A stretch of 64,000 nt of DNA, taken from Lepidostoma basale (Eukaryota > Arthropoda > Insecta > Trichoptera > Lepidostomatidae). The position numbers and the translations under genes are program-made. This document shows, piece after piece, positions 1-10,665 of this stretch; the first letter of the stretch is position 1; every line of letters starts with the position of its first letter. The notes under the pieces were generated by a model. The model searched no databases and was not told the DNA's origin. It worked only from the letters and a program-made list of their open reading frames with translations. The stretch covers positions 1-64,000 of the forward strand of contig JAHDVF020000174.1 in assembly GCA_022606425.2 (NCBI GenBank). Direction: 5' to 3'.

Positions 1-402
1 TAATTTAGAAATGAGATCTCTTAGACGAATGTGTGGAAACTCTGTGTATGATAAAGTGTCGAATGAAAATATAATAAGTGAATGCGTTGCGAATGATGGT
101 GTTATGAACAAAATAATGAAACGATCATTAAGATGGTTTGGACATATGGAAAGAATGAATGAAGAAAGAATGGTTAAAAAAAGTACATGTTAACGATGTA
201 AATGAAACCAGAAATAGAGGAAGACCGAGGAAAACGTGGCACGATCAAATCAATCAAATATTGATGACACGTTCATAGACACGATGTATGAATGTTGAGG
301 AAGCGAGAGAAATATGTCAGGAAAGAAAAGTGTGGCAGTCCATTCTTTATGCCTACCCCTTCGGGGAGACGGCGTGATGGTTAGTTAGTTAGTTAGTTAG
401 TA
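1..402 (+). mobile_element. RTE-type LINE 3' fragment with TTAG tail
   Basis: Codes for the C-terminal tail typical of this RTE family: EMRSLRRMCG, SLRWFGHMERM, then RNRGRPRKTWHDQIN after a frameshift near 183. It ends in GGAGACGGCGTGATGG and a (TTAG)n tail at 381-401. It may continue left of the window. Confidence 0.78.
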
Positions 403-439
403 ATTAACTATACGAACTTGAAGAACTGATTAACCATGA

Positions 440-700
440 AACAGTAGTGAGATTCTGTAAGTCTCAACGCCTACTGTGGGCTGGCCATGTGGAAAGAATG
501 CCAGAGGGTAGAACACCATAAATTATATCCAGATGCGTGTCTCGTGAAAAGAGACCGAGGAAAAAATGGGCGAATTGCGTGGAAGAATATTGGGAGAAAA
601 TGGAAGGAGCTGGGGAATGGAGAGAGATGGCCAGAGACAGGAGTCAGTGGAGGACCGTTGTGGAGGAGGCCAAGTCCCACACCGGGATGTAGCGCCGAGA
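440..700 (+). mobile_element. LINE C-terminal remnant (WAGHVERMPEGR type)
   Basis: Reading with frameshifts: LLWAGHVERMPEGRTP, then a Glu/Lys/Arg segment, then a Trp-rich DR..WR..V.EAK tail. This tail is common at the end of non-LTR retrotransposon proteins. Pseudogenic. Confidence 0.6.
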
Positions 701-836
701 AATGAATTAACTATACGAAATAAAGTGAAACATGCTAATAACTCATAAGCATAAGAACGAAAATTAATATTAATTTTAGTAAAATAATATTTAAGAAATA
801 AAAACTGTCTACAATAAAAATACATTATTCGCACAC

Positions 837-982
837 ATGAAAACGTTTGTTCTTAAGAATTTTTAAGATATTTCTAAAAGAAATGACAAGTTTTGTCCTG
901 CCACGGCATTATCAAATGTCATTTGATATTCTTATAAACTAAAATAAAACATCTAGAAAACAAACGTTTTCATTAATTATTC
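837..982. mobile_element. Family C palindromic element
   Basis: Inverted arms begin with GAAAACGT(C/T)TGTT and contain the hairpin region TTTGCC...GGC next to GACATGTTTC-like sequence. Family C hairpins resemble hammerheads, but the core position reads TTGATAA. Confidence 0.6.
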
Positions 983-1034
983 AATTTAATTATCTAATTG
1001 TTAAATAAATAATAAATAAATATCACATATTTTA

Positions 1035-1220
1035 TCACATTGTTCGATGGAGTAGGGAGAGATGATGATTTTGGAGAGACATCCATCAGCGAGGAATCCC
1101 AAGATCGTGATGCTCTCCAGAGGCCCTCGACCACCAGGACAATCACCAAATAGACGAAGAAACATCAAGATCAACATATATACCCTGTCTGAATTGATCG
1201 CAAGATCTGTAAAAAGGAAA
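1035..1220 (+). mobile_element. LINE C-terminal remnant (RRPPGRPPKRW type)
   Basis: Plus frame reads RHPSARNPKIVMLSRGPRPP then GQSPNRRR, a decayed form of a tail also seen at 7.0, 16.6, 27.8 and 48.6 kb. Confidence 0.5.
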
Positions 1221-1330
1221 TGAAGCAATTCATGTTGTGTTCATTAAGTGTTTATATCTTCAAATTCAAACATATAATCCTAGAAAATGTGGAAGAAATT
1301 ATTCTTATAAGGTCATCATGAATATATCAT

Positions 1331-1528
1331 ATGTTAGCAGACAGCAGCTACAAATTAACCAAAAATTTAGTCGTACACAGACACTGGACCAGGAACTGTG
1401 ACAGATATTACATACCGAATGCACGAACTAAGACAGGACAATCAATGATATTTTACAATGGACTGAAACATTACAATGAACTACCAAAAGACACAAGGAG
1501 TCTCACTACAAATCAATTTAAAATATAA
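1331..1528 (+). other. Unassigned 65-codon ORF
   Basis: Frame reads TNRCYIPNARTK-like text with GQSMIFYNGLKHYNELPKDT; the FYNGLKHYNELP pattern is of a kind found near the end of some non-LTR retrotransposon proteins. It directly precedes the family B tandem. Possibly a LINE remnant; not a convincing gene. Confidence 0.3.
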
Positions 1529-1591
1529 CCTGAAACATTATATAGTCAGATCATGTAAACAATTTTATATAATAATATTTTAAATCTGTAT

Positions 1592-1636
1592 GTATCACTG
1601 AAGAAGGACTGGTTATCCGAAACATGTCTATGTAAC
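1592..1636 (+). ncRNA. Hammerhead ribozyme motif, family B1
   Basis: CTGAAGA 1598-1604; stem II GGAC/ATCC, one pair mutated; GAAAC 1619-1623; GTC 1626-1628. Stem III is ACAUGU. Confidence 0.62.
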
Positions 1637-1753
1637 TTTTTTTTTTAAATGTAAGTGCTGTATAAACAAAGTGTATAAAAAAAGAAAAATAGAAATAAAC
1701 TTAATAACATCTGTCAAAATTGACCATATTTGTAAACAATTTTATAATATTTT

Positions 1754-1802
1754 AAATATCTTGAGGAAACTCTGGGTAGTCAGAAACATGTTTGATATTT
1801 AA
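1754..1802 (+). ncRNA. Decayed hammerhead motif, family B2
   Basis: Core TTGAGGA, stem II damaged, GAAAC 1783-1787, GTT. Stem I AAATATC/GATATTT is still perfect. Confidence 0.5.
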
Positions 1803-1862
1803 TTTTAATTTGTTTAAAAATTGAGTGTTGTATAAAAAGTACATAAAAAATAAAAAAATATA

Positions 1863-2741
1863 AAATATTGACAATCGTTTAAATATTTAAAATGTGGACT
1901 TACTGTTCTTTACCCGCGATGTAGACAATTATTATTTTATATTCACCGATTGTTTACACTGGTGGCTGCCATGCCGCACCTATTAACCAATTCAAACGTT
2001 TCACCTGCAATTATAAGGAAATTAGAAAGAGACAACTTTTAATTGGAACCCATTGTCTATCGCCTCTGCCCGATTATTTTAGTTAGTTAGGGGTGCGTCA
2101 TATTCGACGCGTACTGGGTACGGTACCGGGAACCTGAGCGATAAATCTTCCCTTATCCGAATTGTTAATCATTTGAATTATAATTTTCTAATTATTCAAT
2201 ACAATGCTATCATTAAATGTTTTATTGTATACCGCAAAACCTGATATGAACCATCACAATTCCTAGAACAATTTATTCACAAGTTTTAGCAATTATAAAT
2301 AATTGTACAGGAAGTTAAAATCCTTGTTTACATAAAAGAATAATAAAAATATACGTTAAAATAAATAATTGCGTATAATCGTTGTTTACTTACTTATTAT
2401 TTAGTATCTTGAAAATGTTATTATTAACCACCCTACGTCTGTACCATTCTGCGCTATTCCGTATCACGTACGCGCTTGAGAAAAAGTAATGTACATAAAA
2501 TGTACAAACTGTTAGGGATACGCGCGTGTGCCAACAACACTCGAGTACAAGTCTTCATAAATATGATAGTTTTACAAGGGGCAGGCGAAGTGTGCGGTGG
2601 AGTATTTGACGTTTCGTAATTTAAAAAAAAGAAATTAAAATTTAATTATATTTCATTAAAACCTGTTTTTTTTTCACGTTTCTCGGAAAATAACCCAAAG
2701 GTAGGGCGGTTAATCAAAAATTATAAAACACGAATTATTTC
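1863..2741. other. No gene seen
   Basis: AT-rich non-coding sequence. A short TTAGTTAGTTAG at 2081 may be a LINE tail trace. CG-rich spots at 2100-2150 and 2450-2540 are not recognised. Confidence 0.6.
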
Positions 2742-2955
2742 ACAGTCCATTGTTTCGGCCGAAACACTATGATACTTTAACATTGTTTTTTGTATCACAA
2801 TTGTATTTTATTTTACACGACAGCAGTTTCATCAACCTATGTTGATGAAACATCCTTCACTGGATAATAAAGATATTATTTTAAAAAATAAATAATGAAA
2901 TGAGTATATTATTGTAACACCTGATGATGCCAACATGGGTTGGCAAAAAACACTC
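2742..2955. mobile_element. Family A ribozyme unit (inverted arms, decayed)
   Basis: Family A hallmarks: a start near AGTCCATTGTTTCGGCC, an internal TGTATCACAATTGTATTTTA block, and a hammerhead arm. The minus arm (about 2742-2860) keeps stem II, GAAAC and the GTCGTG cleavage region; the plus arm has CTGATGA at 2921-2927 and stem II, but GAAAC has become AAAAC. Confidence 0.6.
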
Positions 2956-3655
2956 TCATTGAATAAAAAATAAATTGTGATATTTTACCAGTGTTTTCAA
3001 TTTTAACAATAATAGTATTAATGATTTTCTATGAAATAATTCAACTTGTGAAATCTATGAAATGTTAGACATATGTGTTGTCCTTCCAAATATGAAAACG
3101 TAATTATATCAACTTAATTATAACAAAATGTGAAAACGCTGTAATTAATATTATGCGCGGAAAGCGAATGTCCGAAAAGCACGATGTTTTTGTTTTCATT
3201 TAACTCAAAGCCTCTGTATAAAAATTATTTTCAAAATATAATGTTTAATAACCATTAGAAAGTTATTAGCTACAAAACGTGAATATGCTTACTTTATACT
3301 AATTCATAACAAATACTTGAAAATAATGCAAACTTACAAATTATAAACTTCTTCTTCGTTGTGTCAATGGCAACTCGCTCTTATAAAGTCGGTCCAGAAG
3401 CCAACTTGACCATATTCTATGAATGCAGAGTGTCGTACCCCTTTGAAGGATACCCCATCTCGCCATGATGTTCACCGACGATCTACCTAGAAGATGAATA
3501 TGGTTTCACAATTGTCAATACTCCTCATAATATGTTTATAATCTAAATATTCTAGATATTTTACTAGTCAATATTAGTCACATTCTCGATCATACATGCA
3601 TAGTTTTATTTTTTTTATTTTGTGCCATAAAATACTATAGTACTTAATTATTACA
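2956..3655. other. No gene seen
   Basis: Non-coding; 3345-3500 is less AT-rich (ACTTCTTCTTCGTTGTGTC...GGATACCCCATCTCGCC) and may be a retroelement tail. Confidence 0.5.
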
Positions 3656-3745
3656 AAAGAAAACGTCTGTTTTCTAGAAGTTTTATTAAATTTTATAGGA
3701 ATGAAATGTTTCACTTTTCTAAGGCATTATCAAATATTTATTATA
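3656..3745 (+). mobile_element. Family C single arm
   Basis: AAACGTCTGTTTTCTAGAAG followed by the ATGAAATGTTTCACTTTTCT and AAGGCATTATCAAAT segments. Confidence 0.55.
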
Positions 3746-4777
3746 TTAACAGTTTATTTAATACACTTGTTGAAGTGCAGTTATTATCCGACATTAAGAC
3801 CATTCACATTTGAAAAAAATTCACGTTCTCAGTATTAATTCTATTGTCTAAAAAGTGATCATAGAAAAAGTTATTTAACATACCAGTATATAAAAATCAT
3901 AGACACATCATTGTAACACAAAACAAAGCAATATAAGAAAATAGATAAATTCACATCACAAAACCATCAAGACATTGTTTTTGGCGCCTTTTAATGCAAT
4001 TGAAAATATTCTATTTTCAAATTAATTTTTGTATTTTCTGCCTCTAATTGCTTTCAACGTCAATTCAAGTGAGTGCATTCTACATGCTTTTGAATACTAA
4101 ATGATTGCCTAGAGTCCGAAAGTATGCGATAAGAGTTGATGATCATTACTCCAACACATACGTCTAGATATATGTATGTGCTATATATAGTAGCTAAAAG
4201 AGTGGAACCTAATTGAGGATACGTTGATCATTTGTTTTATCAACTCCGACACAAAATGTGAGCAGCGAGTTGCCTAACCAGTGCTAACCACACTGTATTT
4301 ATTAGTTGGTTGTCAATGAGAGGAGCGACTTTATTGGAAGTAATCATCGGTATATAAGAGACAGAATGTCTAGAACAGAGGTTCACAACTTTTTTTATCA
4401 ATTCAGGTTTTGTTTCTCAATACCCAAATTAATTGTATTCAATTCTACAATTTGGAATTAACTTATTCAAAAATGCCTTCGTTTTAGAATCGCAGTAATA
4501 ATTATTTATATAAATTAGAATTTTTATTTATATAGATATTAAGCTACTAAAAACATATGAAAATCGAATAAATGACGGAAGTGACATCCATTAAATAATA
4601 TTTTTACAAATAATTCATTATTTACATATATTTTCCTTTCGTCCACTGCTATTCACGAAGTGATATGATACTTATATGTATTTTTTGCAAATAATGGTAT
4701 TTAAGCTGCCCCATACAACTGGGATTTGCAATCCATGGAATCATAGATTTAACGTTATTGTATTTGTTGTTTATTGA
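3746..4777. other. No gene seen
   Basis: AT-rich non-coding DNA without recognisable features. Confidence 0.6.
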
Positions 4778-4900
4778 AAGATAATGTAAAACTCCATAGT
4801 GAATAATTAATATGAATGAAAACGTCTGTTTTCTGGAAGTTTTATTATAGTTTATTGGAATGACATGTTTCACCTTTCTACAGCATTATCAAATATTAAA
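4778..4900 (+). mobile_element. Family C single arm
   Basis: From the ATGTAAAACTCCATAGTGAA terminus through GAAAACGTCTGTTTTC to GCATTATCAAAT. Confidence 0.58.
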
Positions 4901-4989
4901 CGTTTGACAATTTGATGTTTGAAATATCTATAATATGAGTCAAGGATTATGATTTGAACTTAATTAATACAAAATACATATTATTATAC

Positions 4990-5130
4990 TTTATGAGAAT
5001 GAAAAGTTTTGCCTTTCTAAGACATTATCAAATAAATGTGTATGCCTTAGGAAGACGAAACATGTCAATCACATAAGCTATAATAAAACATTTAGAAAAC
5101 AGACGTTTTCATTCGTATTAATTATTCTAA
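4990..5130. mobile_element. Family C element, mostly right arm
   Basis: Contains TGCCTTAGGAAGACGAAAC then AAACAGACGTTTTCATTCG; a shortened left hairpin precedes it. Confidence 0.58.
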
Positions 5131-5742
5131 TTTTATTCTTGAACACCCACGTTGGGAATTATTGGTCTAATATATCTAAGACGTTTTTTAGTCCGAATAA
5201 TGCCATATTAACATAAGACATTTTATAAAATTTCGTAAATTTCAATTTTATATAAGTTAAATATGAAATTATACAAATTTAAAACAAAAACGTTTCACTA
5301 AGTGCATACATACATTTTTCAAAACTTTTTGTTGTAATTTAATTTGAATATTTTTTTAAAATTAAAATTGCCTTTTTTGTTTTACAATTAAATTTTTGTA
5401 GATAGTCTTCAACACAAATCTATCATATTATAGTTTGATTATAATCCGCAGACGAATTTAAATAAAGAACATATTTTCTATTTAAAAATATTAAGTAAAA
5501 TACAATTATATATATTTAAGTATCTTTAAAATATGGAAAACTTCCATTTTATTAATATTTATTTTTGAAAGCTCGTGGTTGTATTTTTATTTGACATACT
5601 AAATAAATTATTTATGTTTTTTTTTTTTTTATATTTCAACACAAATTTACAATCATGTGGTCATGACTATCAAACTAACTTATATGTAAATCATTTTTAT
5701 ATACATGTAAGTAAAAATTGTACAATTATTATCCTAATATAA
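5131..5742. other. No gene seen
   Basis: Very AT-rich; poly-T at 5614-5630. Nothing recognised. Confidence 0.6.
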
Positions 5743-5891
5743 TATGGCGATGAGGTTCGCAACCCATCAAACTGCGTCTCCCGCGGGGTGAAAAGAGAAG
5801 GATGGAGTGCTGCATCGGTTAAAGTGTGACAGTCCATTATTTCTGCCTACCCTTTCGGAGAGACGGCGTGATCGTAAGTTAGTTAGTTATG
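5743..5891 (+). mobile_element. TTAG-tail RTE 3' fragment (variant)
   Basis: GGTTCGCAACCCATCAAAC...CTCCCGCGGGG, then AGTGTGACAGTCC and GAGACGGCGTGATCG with a short TTAG tail. Confidence 0.6.
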
Positions 5892-6345
5892 TATTATGTA
5901 ACAAAATGAATACATTAAGAAATATCGTGTTTGTTCAGGAATAAAAATATAGTATGTACTCGTATGTCCATCGTGGTTATTTTTCTTTAGTGCAAAATGT
6001 TACAAGTTTGATTTTTTTTTCTCTCAAAATTTAACCTAATTGCATTTCCAACATACATTTTAAGTTGGCTGAAATTCTTGGAATATAACGGCTAATCGAT
6101 TATTTCTTTGCTTTCTAATTCAACGGGAAATTCGAACAATTGTATCACTTCTTCACATAAAATGAACGAAACTAATCGAATTAAAATCTAATATAACTTA
6201 CCTACTTTTAAAGAAGGTTAGCTTCAGTTGTGTTTTATGCTGGGTATTTTTGTCTCACATTTACATACCACCAATGGCGAAACATTCGTGTTTGCAATAA
6301 AAACATTTTACTTTGATACTGAAAAAAATATGTAATTAGTAATAA
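5892..6345. other. No gene seen
   Basis: Non-coding AT-rich sequence. Confidence 0.6.
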
Positions 6346-6404
6346 TGAAGTTATATTTTACGGGAATAATATGTTTCGCCTTACAAAGGCAATATCAACA
6401 GTTG
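6346..6404 (+). mobile_element. Family C hairpin fragment
   Basis: GGGAATAATATGTTTCGCC...GGCAATATCAAC, only the central part of an arm. Confidence 0.45.
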
Positions 6405-6439
6405 AAAATGCCGTAGTAAGGGGAAAAATTTCATTACCA

Positions 6440-6585
6440 TAAAATTAAATAGTCCATTTTGCCGAAACACTACTTAATTTTTTTTTAAAACTAGTTGTTG
6501 TTTTATGTATCACAATTGTATTTTGAACCTGATGATGTCAACATAGGTTGACGAAACAGCTGTCGCGAAAAATAGAAAACGAAAA
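6440..6585 (+). mobile_element. Family A ribozyme unit
   Basis: Starts at the family A end (AATAGTCCATTTTGCCG) and runs through the TATCACAATTGTATTTT block to an intact hammerhead at its 3' side. Confidence 0.65.
6525..6568 (+). ncRNA. Hammerhead ribozyme motif, family A, intact core
   Basis: CTGATGA 6529-6535; stem II GTCAAC/GTTGAC with a short loop; GAAAC 6553-6557; AGCTGTC 6558-6564. Stem III is the palindrome ACAGCUGU, so it could pair between two molecules. Confidence 0.75.
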
Positions 6586-6588
6586 TGA

Positions 6589-6652
6589 AAACGTCAGTTT
6601 TATAGAAGTTTTATTATATTTTATGGGAATGACATGTTTCGCCCTCCTTTTT
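6589..6652 (+). mobile_element. Family C left-arm fragment
   Basis: GAAAACGTCAGTTTTATAG to GACATGTTTCGCCC, cut off before the loop. Confidence 0.5.
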
Positions 6653-7009
6653 TTGGAGGTTGTCGTTTACATGAAGTAAACAGTTCCTTACTGCAATTAC
6701 AGCGACCCAAATATATACTACAATTTAAAAAATATACTAAAGTTAAAAAAAAAAAAAAAAGGATTTAGTAAAGCTTTGGAAGGGTCCCCTGAATAGAGTG
6801 CCAAGCGATCTTTAAGTAGGCTTTTAAATGATGTAATATTATTTATAAAATAAAGAAACATATTGTGTAGTATAAAGATATTAAAATTATTTGAATTTCG
6901 TCATTATTTTTAAAGATATTTAAATGGACATCTATTCTAAATAAATGTACCAATTATATATTTCTTCGTCTTATTTTAATAGATCTGACAATCTGTGACA
7001 CAGAAATCA

Positions 7010-7300
7010 TCATGTCTCGTCGGATGCTGAGGTCCAGCTGTCCTTCCATCTCTTAAGCGGTCGTCCAGGTGGGTAGTGTCCGGAGGCGATTTCATAAACG
7101 GCAGTATACGAGTATGCAAGTCTGTCACCATCCAGTAGGGCAACATGGTCCCTCCAGTATCTTATTTTAGATCTACTCCACTGAACGATATCCTCTATTT
7201 AGCAAGTTTTTCTTATGTCTGCGTTGCGGACATGATCTCGGAGAGTTTTTCCAGTAATTGATCTTAGGACCTTCTTCTTAGCCCTTGGTTTGCACAGTGT
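7010..7300 (-). mobile_element. LINE C-terminal remnant (GRPLKRWKDSW type)
   Basis: Minus strand gives YWRDHVALLDGDRLAY, then YPPGRPLKRWKDSW, broken by stops; upstream part resembles LRDRVRNADIRK. Confidence 0.55.
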
Positions 7301-7874
7301 CATATATTTATTTTTGTATTAATTAATTCTTAAAGAATTTTAATTGAAAATAAATCAGAATTTCTATTGGTTGTTATGAATACATTATTTAAAGATAATA
7401 TATTTTTCAAGGATGCGTCACCGGAAATAGTCGCGTTTTTTTTTTACAAGTTATTAAGCTGATGAATAAATCGATAAAGCCTCCATGAAAGTCAAGTAAC
7501 ATGATCTGGTAGCTCATGTTTCAGTCAATATTTCGTATAATGTAGTTGCACGAAATATTAAAACGGGTATTAAATCAAGCTGCCATAAACTACATTATAA
7601 AACCATAGAGAAATTTGTAACAAACCGGCAAAATTATGTGATATATTCATAGGATGGATTTTTATTTCATTTTAAGTATATATTTCGGATGTATATTACA
7701 AACGAATTTATCTACGTCATAAAAAATATTAACTGTTTTATTTATTTTATATAATTTTAAACTCCATTAAAATACTTAAATTTATCTACATACTATATAC
7801 AAATGCGGAAAGGAACAGGTATTTCTATCTCACAACTACCACATTAAAGGGTCAAATGACACCCCAATACCTAA
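7301..7874. other. No gene seen
   Basis: AT-rich; nothing recognised before the SINE-like head. Confidence 0.6.
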
Positions 7875-7965
7875 AAAACCTTCGTGGTAGAGTGGCAAGC
7901 GTTAAGACTGTCACACCGAAGGTCCCGGGTTAGATTCCCGACGATGGCAGTGTGTCACACTGCCT
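7875..7965 (+). mobile_element. tRNA-derived SINE head
   Basis: GGTAGAGTGGCAAGCG resembles the tRNA A box, and GGGTTAGATTCCC the B box (GGTTCRANNCC with one change), 40-50 nt apart with anticodon-arm-like sequence between. No aminoacyl stem closes, so it is a SINE rather than a tRNA gene. The SINE body may run to about 8160. Confidence 0.5.
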
Positions 7966-8164
7966 TTGGTCTGGTGAAGAAATCAAGTGACAGTAAAATG
8001 GCGATAGATTAGCTACCTATGACATGTCATGAGAAACAATAGCTTAAACGTTGAATACTGTAATTGGGGTCAAATAACCTGCTGTACACCAATGTGGAGA
8101 GTAACGGGAAACTACTATATTACAGGGCCAAGTGGCATCTCAAGAACCAGCAAAATACTTTGCT

Positions 8165-8350
8165 GCAAACCTTAAGGATTGAAACTTAAAAAAATATGAG
8201 ATGCAGTAGACAGAGTGACGATTCTGGAGGGACAACATCGAGATAATGGATACAGCAAGAATTCCTGGTTGAGAGAGGTGGCCAAGGACACGAGCCAGTG
8301 ATAAGGCCAAATGCCGCACCGGGATATACTCCCGAAAAGAAGAAGAAGAA
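8165..8350 (+). mobile_element. LINE C-terminal remnant with GAAGAAG tail
   Basis: GAGGTGGCCAAGGACACGAG...AATGCCGCACCGGGATATAC resembles the 650-700 remnant, then a purine-rich (GAA)n tail. Confidence 0.45.
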
Positions 8351-8458
8351 AAATAATAATAATTACTTCTATGTTCGTCATACTTTGTGCTGTAGATGTT
8401 TTATATTTTTTATATACTTTGTATACAACACTAACATTTAAAAAAAAAATAATTAAAT

Positions 8459-8502
8459 ATCAGACATGTTTCGGAAAACCCGGTCCTTCCTCAGTTATAT
8501 TA
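8459..8502 (-). ncRNA. Hammerhead ribozyme motif, family B2
   Basis: CTGAGGA (8494-8488), stem II GGA/TCC with weakened third and fourth pairs, GAAAC (8472-8468), GTC (8465-8463). Stem I pairs ATAT with ATAT after one mismatch. Confidence 0.65.
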
Positions 8503-8835
8503 TAAAGATATTTAAGAAATCGATCCTCCTTCAGAGGAACACTCCGGGCTACACAAATCATGCCCCCTCATAAACTAACAACCCACCAAATCACCTTCCA
8601 ACAATGTTCCCATCAGACGTAAGAGGAATAGCCACATCAGCTGAACCTCTGTAAGCTAGAATATCCAAGTCCAATTCCAAGTCCATTACAGATGTTATAA
8701 AGATATTATATCATTATAACATCTGTCAAAACTGATCATATTTGTAAACAATTTTATAATAATTGCGTAGATTTTCACGGTTGGCAGCAATATGTTTGAA
8801 GTGTTTTTGGGTAACACCGTGTGATAACTCCTTCT

Positions 8836-8880
8836 CGACCGACGTTTCGAAGATCGTTGCAGTCTCAATCTTCAAGGTAA
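8836..8880 (-). ncRNA. Decayed hammerhead motif, mini-PLE left arm
   Basis: Inverted partner. The core is TTGAAGA (C3 changed to T) and stem II has lost pairs; GAAAC and GTC remain. Probably inactive. Confidence 0.55.
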
Positions 8881-8885
8881 TGTCA

Positions 8886-8935
8886 TTACCCTGAAGATGG
8901 AGATTGCAACGATCTCCGAAACGTCGGTCGAGAAG
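8886..8935 (+). ncRNA. Hammerhead ribozyme motif, mini-PLE right arm
   Basis: Core CTGAAGA 8891-8897, stem II GGAGA/TCTCC, GAAAC 8918-8922, GTC 8923-8925. Same architecture as the PLE hammerhead. Confidence 0.72.
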
Positions 8936-9000
8936 GAGTTATCACACGGTGTTACCCAAAAACACATCAAACAATTTTATAATATTGTAAATAGCTTTAT

Positions 9001-9048
9001 AATATACCCTGAGGAAGGACCGGTTTGTCCGAAACATGTCTGATATAT
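9001..9048 (+). ncRNA. Hammerhead ribozyme motif, family B2, intact core
   Basis: CTGAGGA 9009-9015; stem II GGAC/GTCC; GAAAC 9031-9035; ATGTC 9036-9040. All core positions fit the consensus. Confidence 0.74.
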
Positions 9049-9110
9049 AATTAAATTATTTTTTTTATGTTTGTGTTATATACAAAGTATATAAAAAAGA
9101 AAAAATAATA

Positions 9111-9495
9111 ATAATAATTAGACAACTTTTTTCTACGGGAAATGTATTTAGTATACAAATAATTCCAAACACAAAATATCGATCTAAAAATCAACGAGCT
9201 CATTCACGCTGCATTATGCAGTACACCCGACTGTTTTGGGAGGCGCGAAGGACAAAGGATGATGAGACGAATCGGAATTATTCGCGCTGTATTGTCCAGA
9301 ACACAATGAAACAATGCTTGATGCTCGCAGACCTTACACAATAATGCGCGGAGCGAGATATACGAGTATTTTTGTTCTTGTAATAAATTTTAGTAAGCGC
9401 GCCTAAATCCTTAACGGACAGTACCGCTGCTTACTTACTCATTTATGCTCGTACATACATTTACAACACGCATGCGTATACTTGTCCCTTAACAC
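9111..9495. other. No gene seen
   Basis: Unassigned; moderately GC (9190-9440). Confidence 0.5.
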
Positions 9496-9900
9496 GAGGG
9501 TATTAGTTGCAAACCTGGCGAACTCCATCATCAGATGTTTTGAGTAAATCGCAAAAAACTGATACGTTAATAAAATGCGCTTTTTTACGATATTTATTTT
9601 TTTCATCTCAACCAGTTAGTATTTTAAAAGTAATGAGCCATGAAATAATCATCATTATGTTGATAATTAAAGTAAAATAATGAATTTCATTTTGGAGTTT
9701 GCCAGCTTTGCAACACTCAAGTGGAGGTTGCCATGTATGCAACAAACCCTATATTTTAATAGCGAAATTCTTCAGAATGAAGCCGAATTTGAAACTGAAA
9801 ATCAATAAAAATTGTGTGCAAATGTATTATGAATAAGACCCAATTCATATCTCACTTTTGATTGTTGGTGGAGTTTGCCGGGTTTACAAATAATACCCTC
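9496..9900. mobile_element. 405-bp inverted-repeat element (MITE)
   Basis: Ends GAGGGTATTA and TAATACCCTC; about 35 bp of imperfect inverted repeat (9496-9530 and 9867-9900), including the GGCGAACTCCA / GGAGTTTGCC segments, with another copy of the GGAGTTTGCC motif inside (9696). No coding. Superfamily not determined. Confidence 0.55.
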
Positions 9901-9949
9901 ACATTTCTTATACGTATAGTGGGTAGGTACGTGTAGTGGGTAGATACCC

Positions 9950-10100
9950 GGTAGAAGACAAATGTCCTGGCTGCGAAATGTGAGGGAGTGGACCGGCATC
10001 CGAAGTGTGTAGGAGCTGTTCCGAGCGGCGCAGAACAGGGACAGGTTCGCCGAGGTGATCGCCAACGTTGGGGGGATCCGACAGGGCACTTGAAGAAGAA
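9950..10100 (+). mobile_element. BovB-like RTE 3' fragment
   Basis: Encodes MSWLRNVREWTGIRS and AEVIANVGG, nearly the same as the end of the 14.2-kb copy, with a GAAGAAGAAAAA tail. Confidence 0.7.
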
Positions 10101-10597
10101 AAAGATACGTATAAACTTAAGGCGTTAACATTTTGGAATATCAAAATTAATATTTTTTTTAACCGACATAAAACTTAACATAAAAACTTTTTTCGTTCCA
10201 TTTCGTTATCCCGATTATGAAGGTCGATTTATCTAAGAAAATCGAAAGTGGATAAACAATGATTTAATTAATTAAAAATTTATATACATTTAAATCTTGA
10301 AAACTGATGTAAAAAACTAACTTTACAATAACTAACCATCACGCCGTCTCTCTGAAGCGGTAGGCTGAAAAAATAAACTGCCACACTTTTTTTTCCTGAC
10401 ATACCTCTTGCTTCCTCAATATTCATACATCGTGTCATGCACACACGTCGATTTCTCCGACTCCTCCCTTGGCTAACATTCAATATTTGATTTAATAGTC
10501 CATTGTTTTGCCCGAAACACTATGAAACTTTAACATTATACACTGTTAAATTTTAAGAAATGTTTTATGTATCACATCATGTATTGTATTTTTGTTT

Positions 10598-10650
10598 TTC
10601 GCGTTTCGCTTTAGCTGTTTCGTCAACCTATGTTGACATCATCAGGTGTT
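10598..10650 (-). ncRNA. Hammerhead motif, family A, cleavage site lost
   Basis: CTGATGA (10645-10639), stem II and GAAAC (10621-10617) are intact, but the GTC triplet is replaced. Confidence 0.55.
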
Positions 10651-10665
10651 ACAATAATATTATTG

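Larger units (their letters stand above)
1535..1862 (+). mobile_element. Family B: two ribozyme units in direct tandem
   Basis: Two successive family B units in the same orientation, each with AACAATTTTATA, a hammerhead, a T/A-rich stretch, GTGTTGTATA and an AAAAAAGAAAAA-like end. The GAAAC positions (1619 and 1783) are 164 bp apart. The copies belong to different subfamilies. Confidence 0.6.
8761..8968. mobile_element. 208-bp mini-PLE: two inverted copies of the PLE 3' end
   Basis: The left arm is the reverse complement of the last ~110 bp of the PLE, out to its extreme 3' end; the right arm is a shorter plus-oriented copy. They meet near 8880. No coding sequence. Flanked by the 15-bp direct repeat AAACAATTTTATAAT (8746-8760 and 8969-8983), read as a target duplication. 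It interrupts a family-B ribozyme unit. As in the large PLE insertion, one arm is complete and the other stops about 30 nt short. Confidence 0.85.
8395..9110. mobile_element. Family B2 unit, inverted pair, interrupted by the mini-PLE
   Basis: The outer arms (about 8395-8515 minus; 8984-9110 plus) share TATACTTTGTATA, an A/T tract and a hammerhead. The centre holds extra sequence and the 208-bp mini-PLE. Confidence 0.65.

Noticed and set aside
2742..2790. GTTTCGGCCGAAACACTATG in family A as a second ribozyme
   Set aside because: It has GAAAC and a palindrome but no CUGANGA upstream at any useful distance in any copy.
7875..7965. A working tRNA gene
   Set aside because: A- and B-box-like sequences are present, but no acceptor stem closes and the B box has a change; a SINE head fits better.
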